From Biomphalaria glabrata (lineage: Eukaryota > Mollusca > Gastropoda > Planorbidae): a stretch of DNA of 64,000 nt. Under the pieces are notes generated by a model. That model was given only the letters and a program-made list of their open reading frames with translations. It was not told the origin of the DNA and searched no databases. The stretch is taken from assembly GCF_947242115.1 (NCBI RefSeq), contig NC_074721.1, positions 38,605,254-38,669,253 of the forward strand. The letters are read 5' to 3'. Position 1 is the first letter of the stretch. Each line of letters starts with the position of its first letter. A program made the position numbers and the translations under genes. Shown here piece by piece: positions 54,487 to 64,000 of the stretch.

Positions 54487-54967
54487 GAACACAGCGGGCG
54501 GGGTTCCAATTCGTGATCATGGTGTCAGCAGCCCGCGGAGCATTCCAAACAGCCATGCAGCGTATAACTTATGGGTGGTTAGTCTTTAGGAGACGACAGA
54601 GAAAGGGCCCAAAAGTTTACTACTGGATAGCACGAGAAGGCCAATTCTTAAAAGAAGACGATCCTTGTAAAGTAAAGTTCCCCTTTCAGACCTTGTGGTC
54701 TATAGGGCAGATGATGTAAAGGTCATATGTATCTGTGTCTTACGTTTGACGAGGGTGTCATGTGGCCAGCACAACGACCAACCCCATTTACTTTTCCCCA
54801 ACTAATGTCGGGTACCCATTAGAGTTGGGTGGACTCAGAGGTGCCAGTGGATCCCGAAATTAAAAATCTCGGTCTTCGCCAGAATTGGAACCCTGGACCC
54901 CGATTCAGAAGCCAAGCGTTTACAGCTCAGCTACCGCGTAACGATCCTTGTAACAAGGTCTAATTAT
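54487..54967 (+). pseudogene. Exon-like ORF interrupted by a SINE-A
   Basis: A good acceptor (CCCTAAC branch-like site, CTTTTTACAG) precedes an open stretch from 54487 reading QRAGFQFVIMVSAARGAFQT, then TYGWLVFRRRQRKGPKVYYW and REGQFLKEDDPC. A SINE-A (54671-54940) with a 13-bp duplication splits it. Without the SINE the frame would end two codons later (about 54967), so this may be an old terminal exon or a transposon scrap. It does not fit phase 0 and so cannot directly follow the exon at 46511. Function not recognised. Confidence 0.3.
54671..54940 (-). mobile_element. SINE-A with 13-bp target duplication
   Basis: Minus-oriented (TTTCAGACCTTGTGGTCTAT at left, head complement at right). Perfect duplication ACGATCCTTGTAA at 54658-54670 and 54941-54953. 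Confidence 0.96.
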
Positions 54968-55169
54968 TCACGTTTGAAATCTTCAAATTCTATTCATTTT
55001 GCCATTCTTTCTATAATTTTTTAAAAATGTTTTTTTAATTACTCTGTTTTATTAAAGTCTTCTTGGTGTCACTCAGTGTGAGATCCGCTTATTTAAAAAA
55101 GAGAAAAAAGAATTCGTCCTTGCATATGAAATGAGGATTGCGTTTTCTTTTAGAGATTGAGATCGATCC

Positions 55170-55310
55170 CATCTAATGAAGTTCGGGTTGGGTTCGGTTT
55201 GGTTAGATTTACGTTCTGGTTCGGTTTGATAACAAATATAGTTCGGGTTCGGTTCAGTTCGGTCAGATCTAAAGTTCGGGTTCATGTTCGGATTCGATTT
55301 TAATGAATTA
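55170..55310. repeat. TTCGG-rich degenerate tract
   Basis: Repeats of GTTCGGGTTGGGTTCGGTTT and TTCGGTTCAGTTCGGTCAGA. Similar to about 5515-5600. Confidence 0.75.
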
Positions 55311-55704
55311 GGTATTAACAAAACAAAAGTAGCAAGTTTCAATTCAATTTATTAGTTAAAACTTCTACTTGGAACTTTACAGAAATAAAGATACGAAAAA
55401 AATAATTTACAACGTACTAGATATCTCAATTTCAAGCATGAAAATACTCCAAAAGTGCACAAAACATCAAAACAATGAATGTGATTTCTATTGCCGTGAC
55501 GCTGAGCACAGGTAATGGTTTATTAGATAGCCCTTTCGTCACTAAAACTATCAGGGTTGCATGTTTTATTTGAAAACGTCAGCATATAAATTTTGTTTTA
55601 GGGGAGGGGGTATCTAAGCCCTCCGATAGCTTTTTGTCACTCCACACATTAAAAACACTATTTCACCGGCAGAACTTTCGGCAGGAATATGGCCAACAAC
55701 TTTT
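55311..55704. other. Intergenic, nothing recognised
   Basis: AT-rich with no feature identified. Confidence 0.4.
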
Positions 55705-56180
55705 ATCAAAGCTTACATCAGCTCACTCTGTCTGTTTGTCTGTCTGGTAAAATGATTGTACACGTTATATCTCCCACACCCAATCTCGGATTAACCTGAA
55801 ACTGGGCAGATTTATTTCTATTTCTGTTACCTGAAAAACAAAAAGGATTAAAAGAAAATAACAAATTTTTTAAAATTAACTATTGATAATTAATTATTTT
55901 ATATCTAACAAGGGAAAGAAATTATACTTGACTGAAATCGTGGTATAAGCTGAATTAGTCCCCTTTATAGGTCGCCGCTTTAAAGTAAGTTCGAAACAAA
56001 CATTATTATAACTATTCAATCTTCTATAGTCATAACCACCTCAGTAGAAGAGTGGTTAGTGTGTCTGCTAGAGAAGGCGTAAGCCTTGAGTTCGTAATCA
56101 GGCCTTTTTTTTTTGTAAATGCTTTTAAAAATAGATTACGGTCAAATTCATCCAGATATCCCTTACTTCCCCCCCCCCGC
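55705..56180 (+). repeat. DR repeat, copy with tRNA-like section
   Basis: The head CAAAGCTTACATCAGCTCAC, (TCTG)n, ATTGTACACGTTATATCTCC, the core, and GTCCCCTTTATAGGTCGCCG are followed by a tRNA-like section (AGAAGAGTGGTTAGTGTGTC; TTGAGTTCGTAATCAGG) at 56040-56105, parallel to 10195-10260. Confidence 0.8.
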
Positions 56181-56649
56181 ATTAGAGATACACATTTAAG
56201 CAGATAGAGGGGTCGAATTAAATTGTATTTTTTTTTCGCCGTCTGCTCCTGTCTTCAAAGAGAGCTGCTGTTAAATAGGTATGCAATTGATTAAAATCTA
56301 AATTATTTTAAATTATAAGCTAATTCCCAAATAGAGAATGACATTTATGACGACCATCTAATGTATACCATAAATAGAACTAAAGTTATTAACAGTAGTA
56401 TCAGGGGGGATAACTACGTTGTCATTTAAAACAGTAATCCAAAAGTGGGTGCATAAGTTTCCAAAAGTTTTCTTCGTAAGTTTAATTTGGATTAGCCATA
56501 AACTATTTATTATGTTCCATTGTTTATGAAATGTCTTTTGATTAGATGAAAAATAATTTAACTACATCGTATAGAATCAAAAACAAGCTTTGCTCTCTTT
56601 AGCTATTTAATAATTGAAAACAAAAATATGATTAAGAATTAAAGAGAAA
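56181..56649. other. Intergenic, nothing recognised
   Basis: AT-rich with no feature identified. Confidence 0.4.
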
Positions 56650-57085
56650 ATCTTATTATTGATGATCTTTCAATGCATAACATAAACAATAATAAGCTGT
56701 CTTTTAAATTGTACATATGTCTGTATCCGATATTTTTTCTTGCCATTTGACATTCAGTATTTTTCTTAGACATGTCATGTGAAAGTAGTTTTGTTTCTTT
56801 GCATGTTTTCTGTACACTGTCCACGTTTCTGAGGCATAGAGCAATGTAGGAAGGATGACAGCTCGATAGATCCCTAGCCTTGTATTTGTGGTGATACCAC
56901 GTCTGTTCCAGACGTTTTTAGACAGTCTGCCATAGGATGCACTGGCCTTGGCGATACGCAGGTCGATTTCATTATCGATCTTTTCGTTTCTGGAGAGTGT
57001 GCTGCCAAGAATCTGTCCACTGCATTTTTATCATGTCCATTTATTTTGATGCTTGGATTCGAGTAGGCTTTCCCTAGAGCAGGCA
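56650..57085 (-). mobile_element. LINE (RTE-like) RT thumb segment, inverted half
   Basis: The minus strand reads NPSIKINGHDKNAVD, then STLSRNEKIDNEIDLRIAKA, SYGRLSKNVWNRRG, VILPTLLYASETWTVYRKHA and LNVKWQEKISDTD. This is the part of ORF2 lying just before the segment that continues on + at 57090, so the two halves of one element are in opposite orientation. Confidence 0.9.
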
Positions 57086-57089
57086 AGAA

Positions 57090-57600
57090 AAAATACCAGA
57101 TACTGAAGTCCTTCGTAGAGCGGTCTGCAAAGCATCCACACAATCCTGATGCAGACACAACTGCGATGGGCAGGACACGTCTGAAGAATGGAAGACCGCC
57201 GCATCCCTAAACGACTTCTGTATGGCCAATTAAGAGAAGGAAAGCGCTCACAATGCGGACCAAGGAAACGCTTTAGTGACACCCTCAAAGCTTCTCTGAA
57301 AGCGTTCAGCATTAACCCAGCCACCCGGGAGACAGGAGCACATGGCAGAGCATCATGGCGTCGCTCTGTGAAAATTGGTGCACAAACTGCTGAAGAAAGA
57401 GAACAATGCTGGCAGAAGAAAAACGCCAGAGAAGAAAAGCAAGGCCCATGACACTAGCTCCAGCTGGAATAACCTGCCCAGTGTGCAGCCGAACATTTCG
57501 GGATCACATAGGCCTCACGAGGAGGCACAAAACCCAAGTATAAAGCCCTCAGCCCACTGGGTGACAAAAGTAGTTATCATTACACCACCTATGAACGAAC
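57090..57600 (+). mobile_element. LINE (RTE-like) C-terminus, direct half
   Basis: Continues where the inverted half stops: QEKIPDTEVLRRAVCKAS, then LRWAGHV-like, RIPKRLLYGQLREGKRS, GPRKRFSDTLKASLKAFSI. A C-terminal zinc-finger-like CPVCSRTFRDHIGLTRRH follows at about 57475-57531. One stop/frame change lies near 57150. The 3' end is probably near 57645 in an A-rich stretch. Confidence 0.9.
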
Positions 57601-57802
57601 TATATTATATTAGAGATTACGTAAGTCCATTTAAAAATACTGAATAAAAAAAAAAGAAATATATTTTTTTTAAGTATAATTCGAGATATTTTTTAAAAAA
57701 AGTATATTGCAAACCACAATTATCGTATGACTTCCATGTATTGTACAATGGATTGATGAAACCAGTTCACATGAGGGTGAGTAAATGCAACAGAAAAATA
57801 GC

Positions 57803-57960
57803 AGAGCTGTGTTTACTGAGCACCTAAAGGCAGCACGGAAAACCTTCTCCCTGATACCCACTATCCTCACTGGTCCACAAGTGAGATTGGACCATAGCTC
57901 TCTGAGCATTCTATAAGCATGTAATTAGCACTATATAAAAGTTATAATTATTATTATTAA
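57803..57960 (+). mobile_element. SINE-B, 5'-truncated
   Basis: GCAGAGCTGTGTTTACTGAG through GCACTATATAAAAGTTATAA and (ATT)n. Lacks the tRNA head. Confidence 0.85.
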
Positions 57961-58165
57961 AAATACAAGTTCATTTCATTATCTATTCTATATAACGGAA
58001 AAATATTCTACAATATCATTATGAACTTTGACCTTTAAATGATACAAAGATTATCCATTAAATCTCTTTTAGTGGAGATGGTCTGAACATAATATCTCAA
58101 AACTAGCAGCTTGTTATTTTACTTCAGTTACTACAACCAAGTTGTGTGAGGCCATATTTTCTTAC

Positions 58166-58605
58166 TAGTCAACCCGGGGCGTAGCATACGCTGCTATTTA
58201 GTGACGGGTGAACACTTCCTGAAAGACACGGTTGTTCAAAATGGGTTGGGTTTGGGAAAACGACTGTGTGCGCATGCCTGGAAAGCGAGGAAGTCGCGGG
58301 TGCGGAAGGGAGGGGGCGGGAGGAGGGTTAGAGAGTAAACGTGCATGCGTAGTGTCCCGCATGGTTGTGCGACGTAGAGAATTATATATACAGAGAAGAA
58401 TACATGTTTTACCCCTTCTTTTTTTTTTTAGCCGCACTCTCTGTCGCCACGAAAGTTACGTGGGGTAACTCTAGCTCGACTTGCGTTAATAAAAGAGTTA
58501 TCTTTCCATGACTTTTTCATCGAGGGTTAGAGAGTCGGTGGGCGTGCGTGGTCTCCAGCATTGTTGGGCGACGGAGAGAATTATATATACAGATTATGTT
58601 GCAAC
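58166..58605 (+). repeat. ACTAG repeat, + copy
   Basis: Starts ACTAGTCAACCCGGGGCGTA. It has GTGACGGGTGAACAC, a first GAGAATTATATATACAGA at about 58377, GGGGTAACTCTAGCTCGAC, and a second GAGAATTATATATACAGATT at about 58575. The double ending implies an internal duplication or two overlapping copies. Confidence 0.65.
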
Positions 58606-59244
58606 CAAGACAAAGTCTAAAAACAGGGCTGATGCCGCTCCAGAAATTAAAATTCAGCCTCCTGATATCAAGAAGTTATGCTCTTCGAAGACAAGATTCC
58701 GTCAGATTTCCAAAACTACAGCACTGTACTACCCCACCCTCAAAGAGATTTTGTTGTCTTCTTTATAACTAACAAGGGGCAGTAATCATTTTTTTTATGA
58801 ACTCTATGGTTAGCAAGAAATGGCAGAGCGAATGTCAGTTTCAAATTTACATGTTCACATAAAGTGTGTAGATAGCAATCACTTTACACCGAAGAGTTTC
58901 AATGGAAGTTGAACACGGTACTGTTTGATAGTCCAACCTATATATATATATATATATATGTATTCTCTATTTGCTTTATTCCACATATAAGATTTCAAAG
59001 AATGCGCCATGATCAGTAGAGAATTTTTTTTTCTTGAAGGTGGCCCGCGGAGTGAAAGGGAAATCAATATGAAGTATAGATCTTGGTTTACGTATAAAAC
59101 TTGTTTGTTAATGTGTAGGCCTACCTTGCTAAACTTTGAATACATTTATCGTCAGTTAGTTTGAAGTCACTGCTAAAAACAGCTATTATTAGAATAACCA
59201 ATGGTAAACTTACACGCTGAATTTTCAGTTAGATAATAAATAAA
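58606..59244. other. Unassigned; ORF scrap at 58587-58768
   Basis: A + frame reads RADAAPEIKIQPPDIKKLCS then KTRFRQISKTTALYYP. It looks protein-like but is not recognised and directly follows the ACTAG repeat. A short TA run lies near 58940-58960. Confidence 0.3.
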
Positions 59245-59509
59245 TTAGTAGGCGTTGTGGTTGAGCGGTAAAGCGTTTGGCTTCTGAACTGAAGGTCCCG
59301 GGCTCGAATTCTCGAATCCTGGTGAAGATTGTTATTTTTAATTTCGGGATCCTTGGGCGCCTCTGAGTCCACCCAGCTCTAATGGGTACCAGACAATAGT
59401 CGGCGAAAAATAAAGGCGGTTGGTCGTTGTGCTGGCCACATGATATCCTCGTTAACCGTGGGCCACAGAAGCAGATCGCAAGGTCTGAAAGGGGAACTTT
59501 TTCCTTTTA
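59245..59509 (+). mobile_element. SINE-A, full-length copy
   Basis: Head GTAGGCGTTGTGGTTGAGCG, body CACCCAGCTCTAATGGGTAC, GTCGTTGTGCTGGCCACATG, tail CAAGGTCTGAAAGGGGAAC. Confidence 0.92.
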
Positions 59510-59639
59510 GTTAATTTCGTCTCAGACATTGCTCTTCAGTAAACGTTTATCGTCTGCAAGCGAGACCATACGTCATAGAATTTAGACCAATGAGCTCGTT
59601 GCCGCGTCGTGCAGACATTGGTCTCCACGACCCACGGGT

Positions 59640-60235
59640 TGTGACGTTGTCAGATAAAAGAAATAATTGTGCGAAATTTCAGATTGATTCAGGGGCGGAC
59701 TGGCTATATGGACATTCGGGCAAATGCCCGGTGGGCAGTTACCTAAATGGGCCGGTAGGCCACCGAAAGAGCCGCATGGATGCCACTATGACACGTATTA
59801 AATTGTTAAAGGTTTTGTAATACCCTCTTCTAAAAGTGACCCTTTGAACGTCGTTTAAAGAAATCTTTCCGACATAATGTAATAGATTACATCCGTAGAC
59901 AGTGCTACTAGTAGGCTCCGTCCCTTTAGGGCCGACACGTTTAGTGATTAAAAAGCAACATATGGCCTACATTTCTTATAAAGACATTGAGCATGTTACA
60001 GTTATCGATACATTAACATACTTAACAATGATTTAGAGGACTGATAGACATAGAATTGGATGCCCATCATATTATATACAGATTTTTGGGCCGGATTGTA
60101 TAGAAGTGCCCGGGCCGATTTTGACATCCAATCCGCACCCTGGCTTGATTCGAGGTTGTGTGTCGGAGAAATAACGTGTACAAACTTTTGGACAGACAGA
60201 CAGACAGACAGTGTGAGCTGATATAAGCTTTGTAA
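59640..60235 (-). repeat. DR repeat, minus, split by an hAT MITE
   Basis: The right part (60151-60235: GTGTGTCGGAGAAATAACGTG, (CAGA)n, GATATAAGCTTTGTAAAAGG) is the complement of the DR head. The left part (GAAATTTCAGATTGATT) is the complement of the AATCAAGCTGAAATTTC module. They rejoin once 59690-60142 and one duplication are removed. Confidence 0.85.
59690..60142. mobile_element. hAT-type MITE (CAGGGGCGGACTGGC ends), copy 2
   Basis: Ends CAGGGGCGGACTGGCTATAT and ACATCCAATCCGCACCCTG. Flanks GATTGATT (59682-59689) and GCTTGATT (60143-60150) match at 7 of 8. 453 bp; sister copy at 43857-44337. Confidence 0.93.
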
Positions 60236-60844
60236 AAGGAAAGGATGCAAGGAAGATGAAAAGTTACTGTTCAGAGTTAGTTGTAAAATTTGCTTTGTGG
60301 AGGGGGGGAGGAGGGCTAACAGACTAAATGGCAGGTTCCCATATGACACAATTAATTGATTTTTGCGACCCAGAAAAAAAAAATCTTTTTGACACTGAGT
60401 TGTTGATTCATGAGAGTGCCAGTTTTTTTTTTTTTTTTTACGTAAGTAAATTGAATGTGTCCAGATTTAGCTCCGTGACATTCTTTTTACTGTCAATACG
60501 TTTGGCGATAAACAAATTTATTATCGATTCTTAAGAAAACATTTGTCATAAGTTTTTTTTCCAGCAGATCTAATCTTCCTTCTTTACAAATTGAAGTTTA
60601 CAAGATAATACTAGAAAGTATCGATTTTATTTTGAACTATTCAAAATTTGGCTTCACTTTTTTTCAGTCAGTCTTACATGTTTTTAGATCACGTTATCAA
60701 AAAATAATAATTTGGTAATCATAGAGTTTACATGTGTGTCCAGATTTAGCAGGGCTATTTATTTATCCTATTTGATGTCATGTATTGAAGAACAAATTTT
60801 TTTTAAGGGGTTCAAATTTATTTGAATTTTTAAAATTATTATTA
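60236..60844. other. Intergenic, nothing recognised
   Basis: AT-rich with several T runs. No feature identified. Confidence 0.4.
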
Positions 60845-60965
60845 TTACAAAGGTTATATCAACTCACTCTGTCTTTCTTTCTGTATGTCTTTCTATTTAT
60901 ATGTCTGTCTGTCTGGTAAATACTTTTAAACGTAATTTTTTAAGTTATAGTTTTAAGTATACAGC
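60845..60965 (+). repeat. DR repeat head fragment
   Basis: ACAAAGGTTATATCAACTCA, TCTG/TCTT-rich run, TCTGGTAAATACTTTTAAAC, then TAAGTTATAG. Confidence 0.65.
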
Positions 60966-61379
60966 TACTTCCCTTTGATAAGATTTTGATTTTTTTTTGT
61001 AAGATATCTCTGGCATTTTGGTGTTTAAAAGAAGAAGGAAGAAAAGAAACTTATTCAACTTATTTTTGGATTTGAAGATAATCAGTTCCAAAAACCGAAA
61101 TCTCTTATGTATTTGTAGTATGTATACAGTAGTGTTTTGTTTCGGACTCATATAATTTTATACTTATTTATTATAAGATTTTCGCAAATTTAAATCAAAT
61201 ATATATATATATAGGCCTATATATATATATAAAGATATTTTTTCATTTATTTAAAAAGAAGGCTTCCCCGAGGTGCCCAATATATAGGTCACAATTTTAG
61301 ACCCATTTTTCATTTATCATTAGCTTCATTCGGACATTGTTATGCGTCGTCTTAGAATGATAAAGACACAAGAGGACCC
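60966..61379. other. Intergenic with a TA microsatellite
   Basis: Two short (TA)n runs at 61200-61231 separated by GGCC. Otherwise nothing recognised. Confidence 0.45.
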
Positions 61380-61755
61380 CCTGAAACATCCTTCTCTTTC
61401 GTCTATCCCTTAGTCTGATGAACCGTTGTAGCACCACACAAGATCTGTCCAGTGTCTTTCTCCATTCCTTTCTGTCTTTTGCCTTCTAAAGAAAATGAAA
61501 TTCATTGACAGGCCTGCCCGTTCTTTTCTTCCCTTCCCTTTCTCTGTCTGCCTTTTCTTCTTTTTTCTGGTACTGTTCATTGAAGGAAGGTCTTTGCAAG
61601 CCCTGGGGACCTTATGGTGTGGCCATAGAGTTTAACTTTGCGTTTTTTGACAGTGGTTAGCAGGTCATTGTGGGGTCTACTCGCTGTATTGATCTTGTTT
61701 TTAATCTCTTCAATTGTGATGCGGTCTTTGTAAGTGAAACATAAGTTGTCAAAAA
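61380..61755 (-). mobile_element. LINE C-terminal fragment, minus
   Basis: The minus strand reads TYKDRITIEEIKNKINTASR, PHNDLLTTVKKRKVKLYGHT, IRSPGLAKTFLQ and RKEWRKTLDRSCVVLQR, the familiar TVKKRKLKWYGHV..GLAK..LQ end of a common invertebrate LINE. One stop and some frame drift. Related shorter tails at 32255 and 49600. Confidence 0.9.
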
Positions 61756-62050
61756 CAGTTCAAGGTTTTAATCTTCCTAGGCAAATAGTTACAGATCTAG
61801 ACTTAATCACTATTCTTAATCACTGATGATCTTTTTGAAATTTCAGTTTTGTGTAGGCCTATAGTTTGGATATTCGGCCTGTCTTAACACACTGATCACA
61901 TCAATTGATTACGTTTACATTGGATATTTTAAGTATGTCTTATGTTGCTTAAGATTTCAGTGACTATTTTATTGTAACTATAAACGACAATCCAAGATTA
62001 AGGGGAGGTAACTAGTCCGAGTTGTCATCGAAATTGTGTTCTGTGCACTT

Positions 62051-62335
62051 TCACCCGCGATCAATCCCAGTTAAGTCAACACCACTAAACCGTCTTTCTC
62101 CCGCCTTTTGTTCTGGGCCATTGAAGCCAAGTTTCACTAGACACACAAGCTTGCCCTGGTCGTTCTGGAAAATAAAGGGAAGTGTTGGGGAATGAAAGCC
62201 ATTCTCACTGCGGGTCGTTTTTAAAGTAGTAGATATCGCAAGGGTATTTTTGATTAGTTCAGCCGTCTCCATAGAGACCGTGTGTTTGTCTGCTGCCAGC
62301 GGGTGTTGTTGGTGCCAGATTTTTTCACCGCGCAT
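62051..62335 (-). CDS. Open frame of 94 aa, possible exon
   Basis: A minus-strand ORF with METAELIKNTLAISTTLKTT and FQNDQGKLVCLVKLGFNG. Base composition is closer to coding than its neighbours, and a TTTTCCAG acceptor-like site lies within it (at about 62171). No recognised family, no paired exon and no clear poly-A signal. It may be a real exon of an unseen gene or chance. Confidence 0.2.
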   Translation of the reverse strand: MRGEKIWHQQHPLAADKHTVSMETAELIKNTLAISTTLKTTRSENGFHSPTLPFIFQNDQGKLVCLVKLGFNGPEQKAGERRFSGVDLTGIDRG

Positions 62336-64000
62336 AAGTCGATTTATTTTTTAATCTTGGCTAAAATGTTATGTTAAATTTTGTGTTTGATAAGTTAAAA
62401 GAAACATATAGCAATAGGAGTAGTCTCTTTTTTAAATTTATGGCCAACCTGGTACTGTTACTTTCTAAGGCTAAGAAACAGGATTACTTGTCCGCCATGT
62501 TGTAACAAGCTATTTCGGAGTTTCGTCAAAGAAAATAAAACAATAATAGCTGCGATATAGACTTTGCGTAAATATATTGTACACTGGCAGGTAGAGACCA
62601 ATACATAATATAAAGTTTCAATATTGGATTGAATGACATGTTGTAAACATTGAGTGAAGATAAGAGGCAGTGGTTGTTCGCTTGTTACAGCTTCAATAAA
62701 TTCGTATACTCTTCACGGACACAAGAAATTGTGTAAAATATTTGTGTAACTACAGATCCACTGGATAATTAGATCTACAGCTACACACTTAGAAGTCATA
62801 AAATTTAAGTTGAACTGTAAGTACAATAAATTTACTCTTTTTTTTTTATATAACGTGATATTGACACAACAGGAGGAGGATTTTAAAAACTAAGCTGCCA
62901 GTTTGGAATTTAGTTTTAAGATCTTAAAAAAGAAATGGTGCTTTGCTTTTATCTTGGTTTAACACAAAAATTAATTGTGGCGCCCTTAACAAAGTTTGAT
63001 CTTAACAACATTTTTGAGATTAGTTACTGTGTCCCTGGAAGTGTAATTTAAGCTCAATTTTGGTTACCCTGTTGCTAGATTTGTTTAGAGTTTAAGTAAT
63101 AACGGTATTTTAGGTAATAATGCTATGCTAAAAAACTATTTTTAAATACTTTACTAAATAAGGACTTCTTTCTGAGCATGGTTGGACTAACCTTCGTTAA
63201 ATATTTTTTATTTAATGGTCATCTCTGCTTAATTTAATGGTCATCTCTGGGTTATTTGCTGGGTTTGAAACATGTGGTTGAGAAGTGAAGGATATTTGTT
63301 AAGAGGAAGAAAAACTTTCTTTTGAAGCATAGGTTTTTCTAAGTCTTCTAGGTCTTCTAGTATGTAATCTTATCTATAGAAACTGGCAATTCATTGGACA
63401 TGCTATTTATGACCTATTTTGTGGAGAATGTTGACCAGCCAATAAAGATTTAATTATCTTAACATAATAGAAACTTAATCCCCCCCCCCTCACCTGCCAG
63501 TCGGAGTAACATAGGTTTAATTTTGAGCAAACAATTTTATTTTAACTTTGATAGATGAAGTTATTATTTATTACATATGTTAATAGAAGAGGCAGGGCCC
63601 AATGGAAATAGATGAAGTCAATGCCTCTAGCTGAATTCAATGACAGTATTACGAAATTAATTTTGATAATTTGATGGAATAATTTGCGCTCCTTATTTTA
63701 CAATTATTCTTGTTCAGGAACACCTGTTTTATAACAACAATTTTATTTTGGAATCGTACATCCAAGAACGAATTGCACATTTCAAAAGTCACATTATGTA
63801 TATCGATATTATGATGAAAGTGCTACAGATTTCAAAGATTGCGCAGATATGTCTGCTCGAAATAAACTTTTTTTTTTTGGGGGGGGGGGTGACTTTCGAA
63901 AACCCCTGACCACATGGCATTATAAAGCCGCAGAGAATCTGTTTCCATTGGGTACGACCATTTTCGGTAATTTTATATGACACTAGGGTAAGAAAAAAAA
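62336..64000. other. Intergenic, nothing recognised
   Basis: About 1.7 kb of AT-rich sequence. C and G runs at 63480-63490 and 63880-63889; a repeated TTTAATGGTCATCTCTG pair at about 63212 and 63234. No gene, repeat family or element end identified. Confidence 0.4.

Overview
This is a gene-poor, AT-rich, heavily transposon-laden eukaryotic window, most likely from a gastropod mollusc of the heterobranch/freshwater pulmonate type. The evidence is two secreted C-type-lectin-like genes of the kind expanded in snails, several tRNA-derived SINE families, mollusc-type LINE fragments, many hAT miniature elements and abundant micro- and minisatellites. Introns, polyadenylation signals and tRNA-headed SINEs rule out a prokaryote. 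The organism assignment is inference from sequence style, not a database match.

Protein-coding content I can support is small. Two paralogous genes lie on the + strand about 6.6 kb apart. Gene 1 has exons 27157-27223 and 29093-29919 and encodes 297 aa. Gene 2 has exons 36556-36631 and 38740-39578 and encodes 304 aa. Both have a first exon encoding a signal peptide, one phase-1 intron, and a second exon encoding a four-Cys N-terminal region (possibly Ig-like), a short linker and a C-terminal C-type lectin-like domain with the four canonical cysteines but no canonical EPN/QPD or WND sugar-binding motifs. They are probably secreted recognition proteins resembling the snail IgSF-plus-lectin (CREP) family, from a local tandem duplication. 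A third gene is represented by its promoter and first coding exon (46511-46576, phase 0, donor CAG|GTAAGT), with a YY1/TISU-like start context. The rest of that gene was not found. A few other ORF fragments (4191-4307, 54487-54967, 62051-62335 minus) are only possible exons.

Layout: 1-800 microsatellites; 1.4-12.5 kb layered repeats, including a G-poor 33-bp minisatellite (4.44-5.31 kb), a 43-bp minisatellite (9.27-9.89 kb) and a multi-level nest of elements (9.9-11.5 kb); 12.6-15.15 kb a decayed hAT transposon with an 8-bp target duplication; 15.3-26.9 kb LINE fragments, SINEs and hAT MITEs; 27.1-40.0 kb the lectin pair with minisatellites inside introns, between and after the genes (33-, 38-, 40- and 50-bp units), including a 38-bp array with higher-order structure; 40.6-46.1 kb LINE tails and TTAA-flanked MITEs; 46.2-46.6 kb the third gene start; 47-64 kb a long GA tract, LINE/SINE/MITE copies and a LINE whose two halves lie in opposite orientations.

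The most abundant component is an unclassified dispersed repeat (called DR here; TCTG-rich head, TAATTAATTA-like core, some copies with tRNA-like boxes). It is present in about 18 full or partial copies on both strands and is a frequent landing site for other elements, among them a solo LTR, an hAT transposon, hAT MITEs and SINEs. The nesting gives a relative chronology. No rRNA, free-standing tRNA, CRISPR or operon-like structure was seen.
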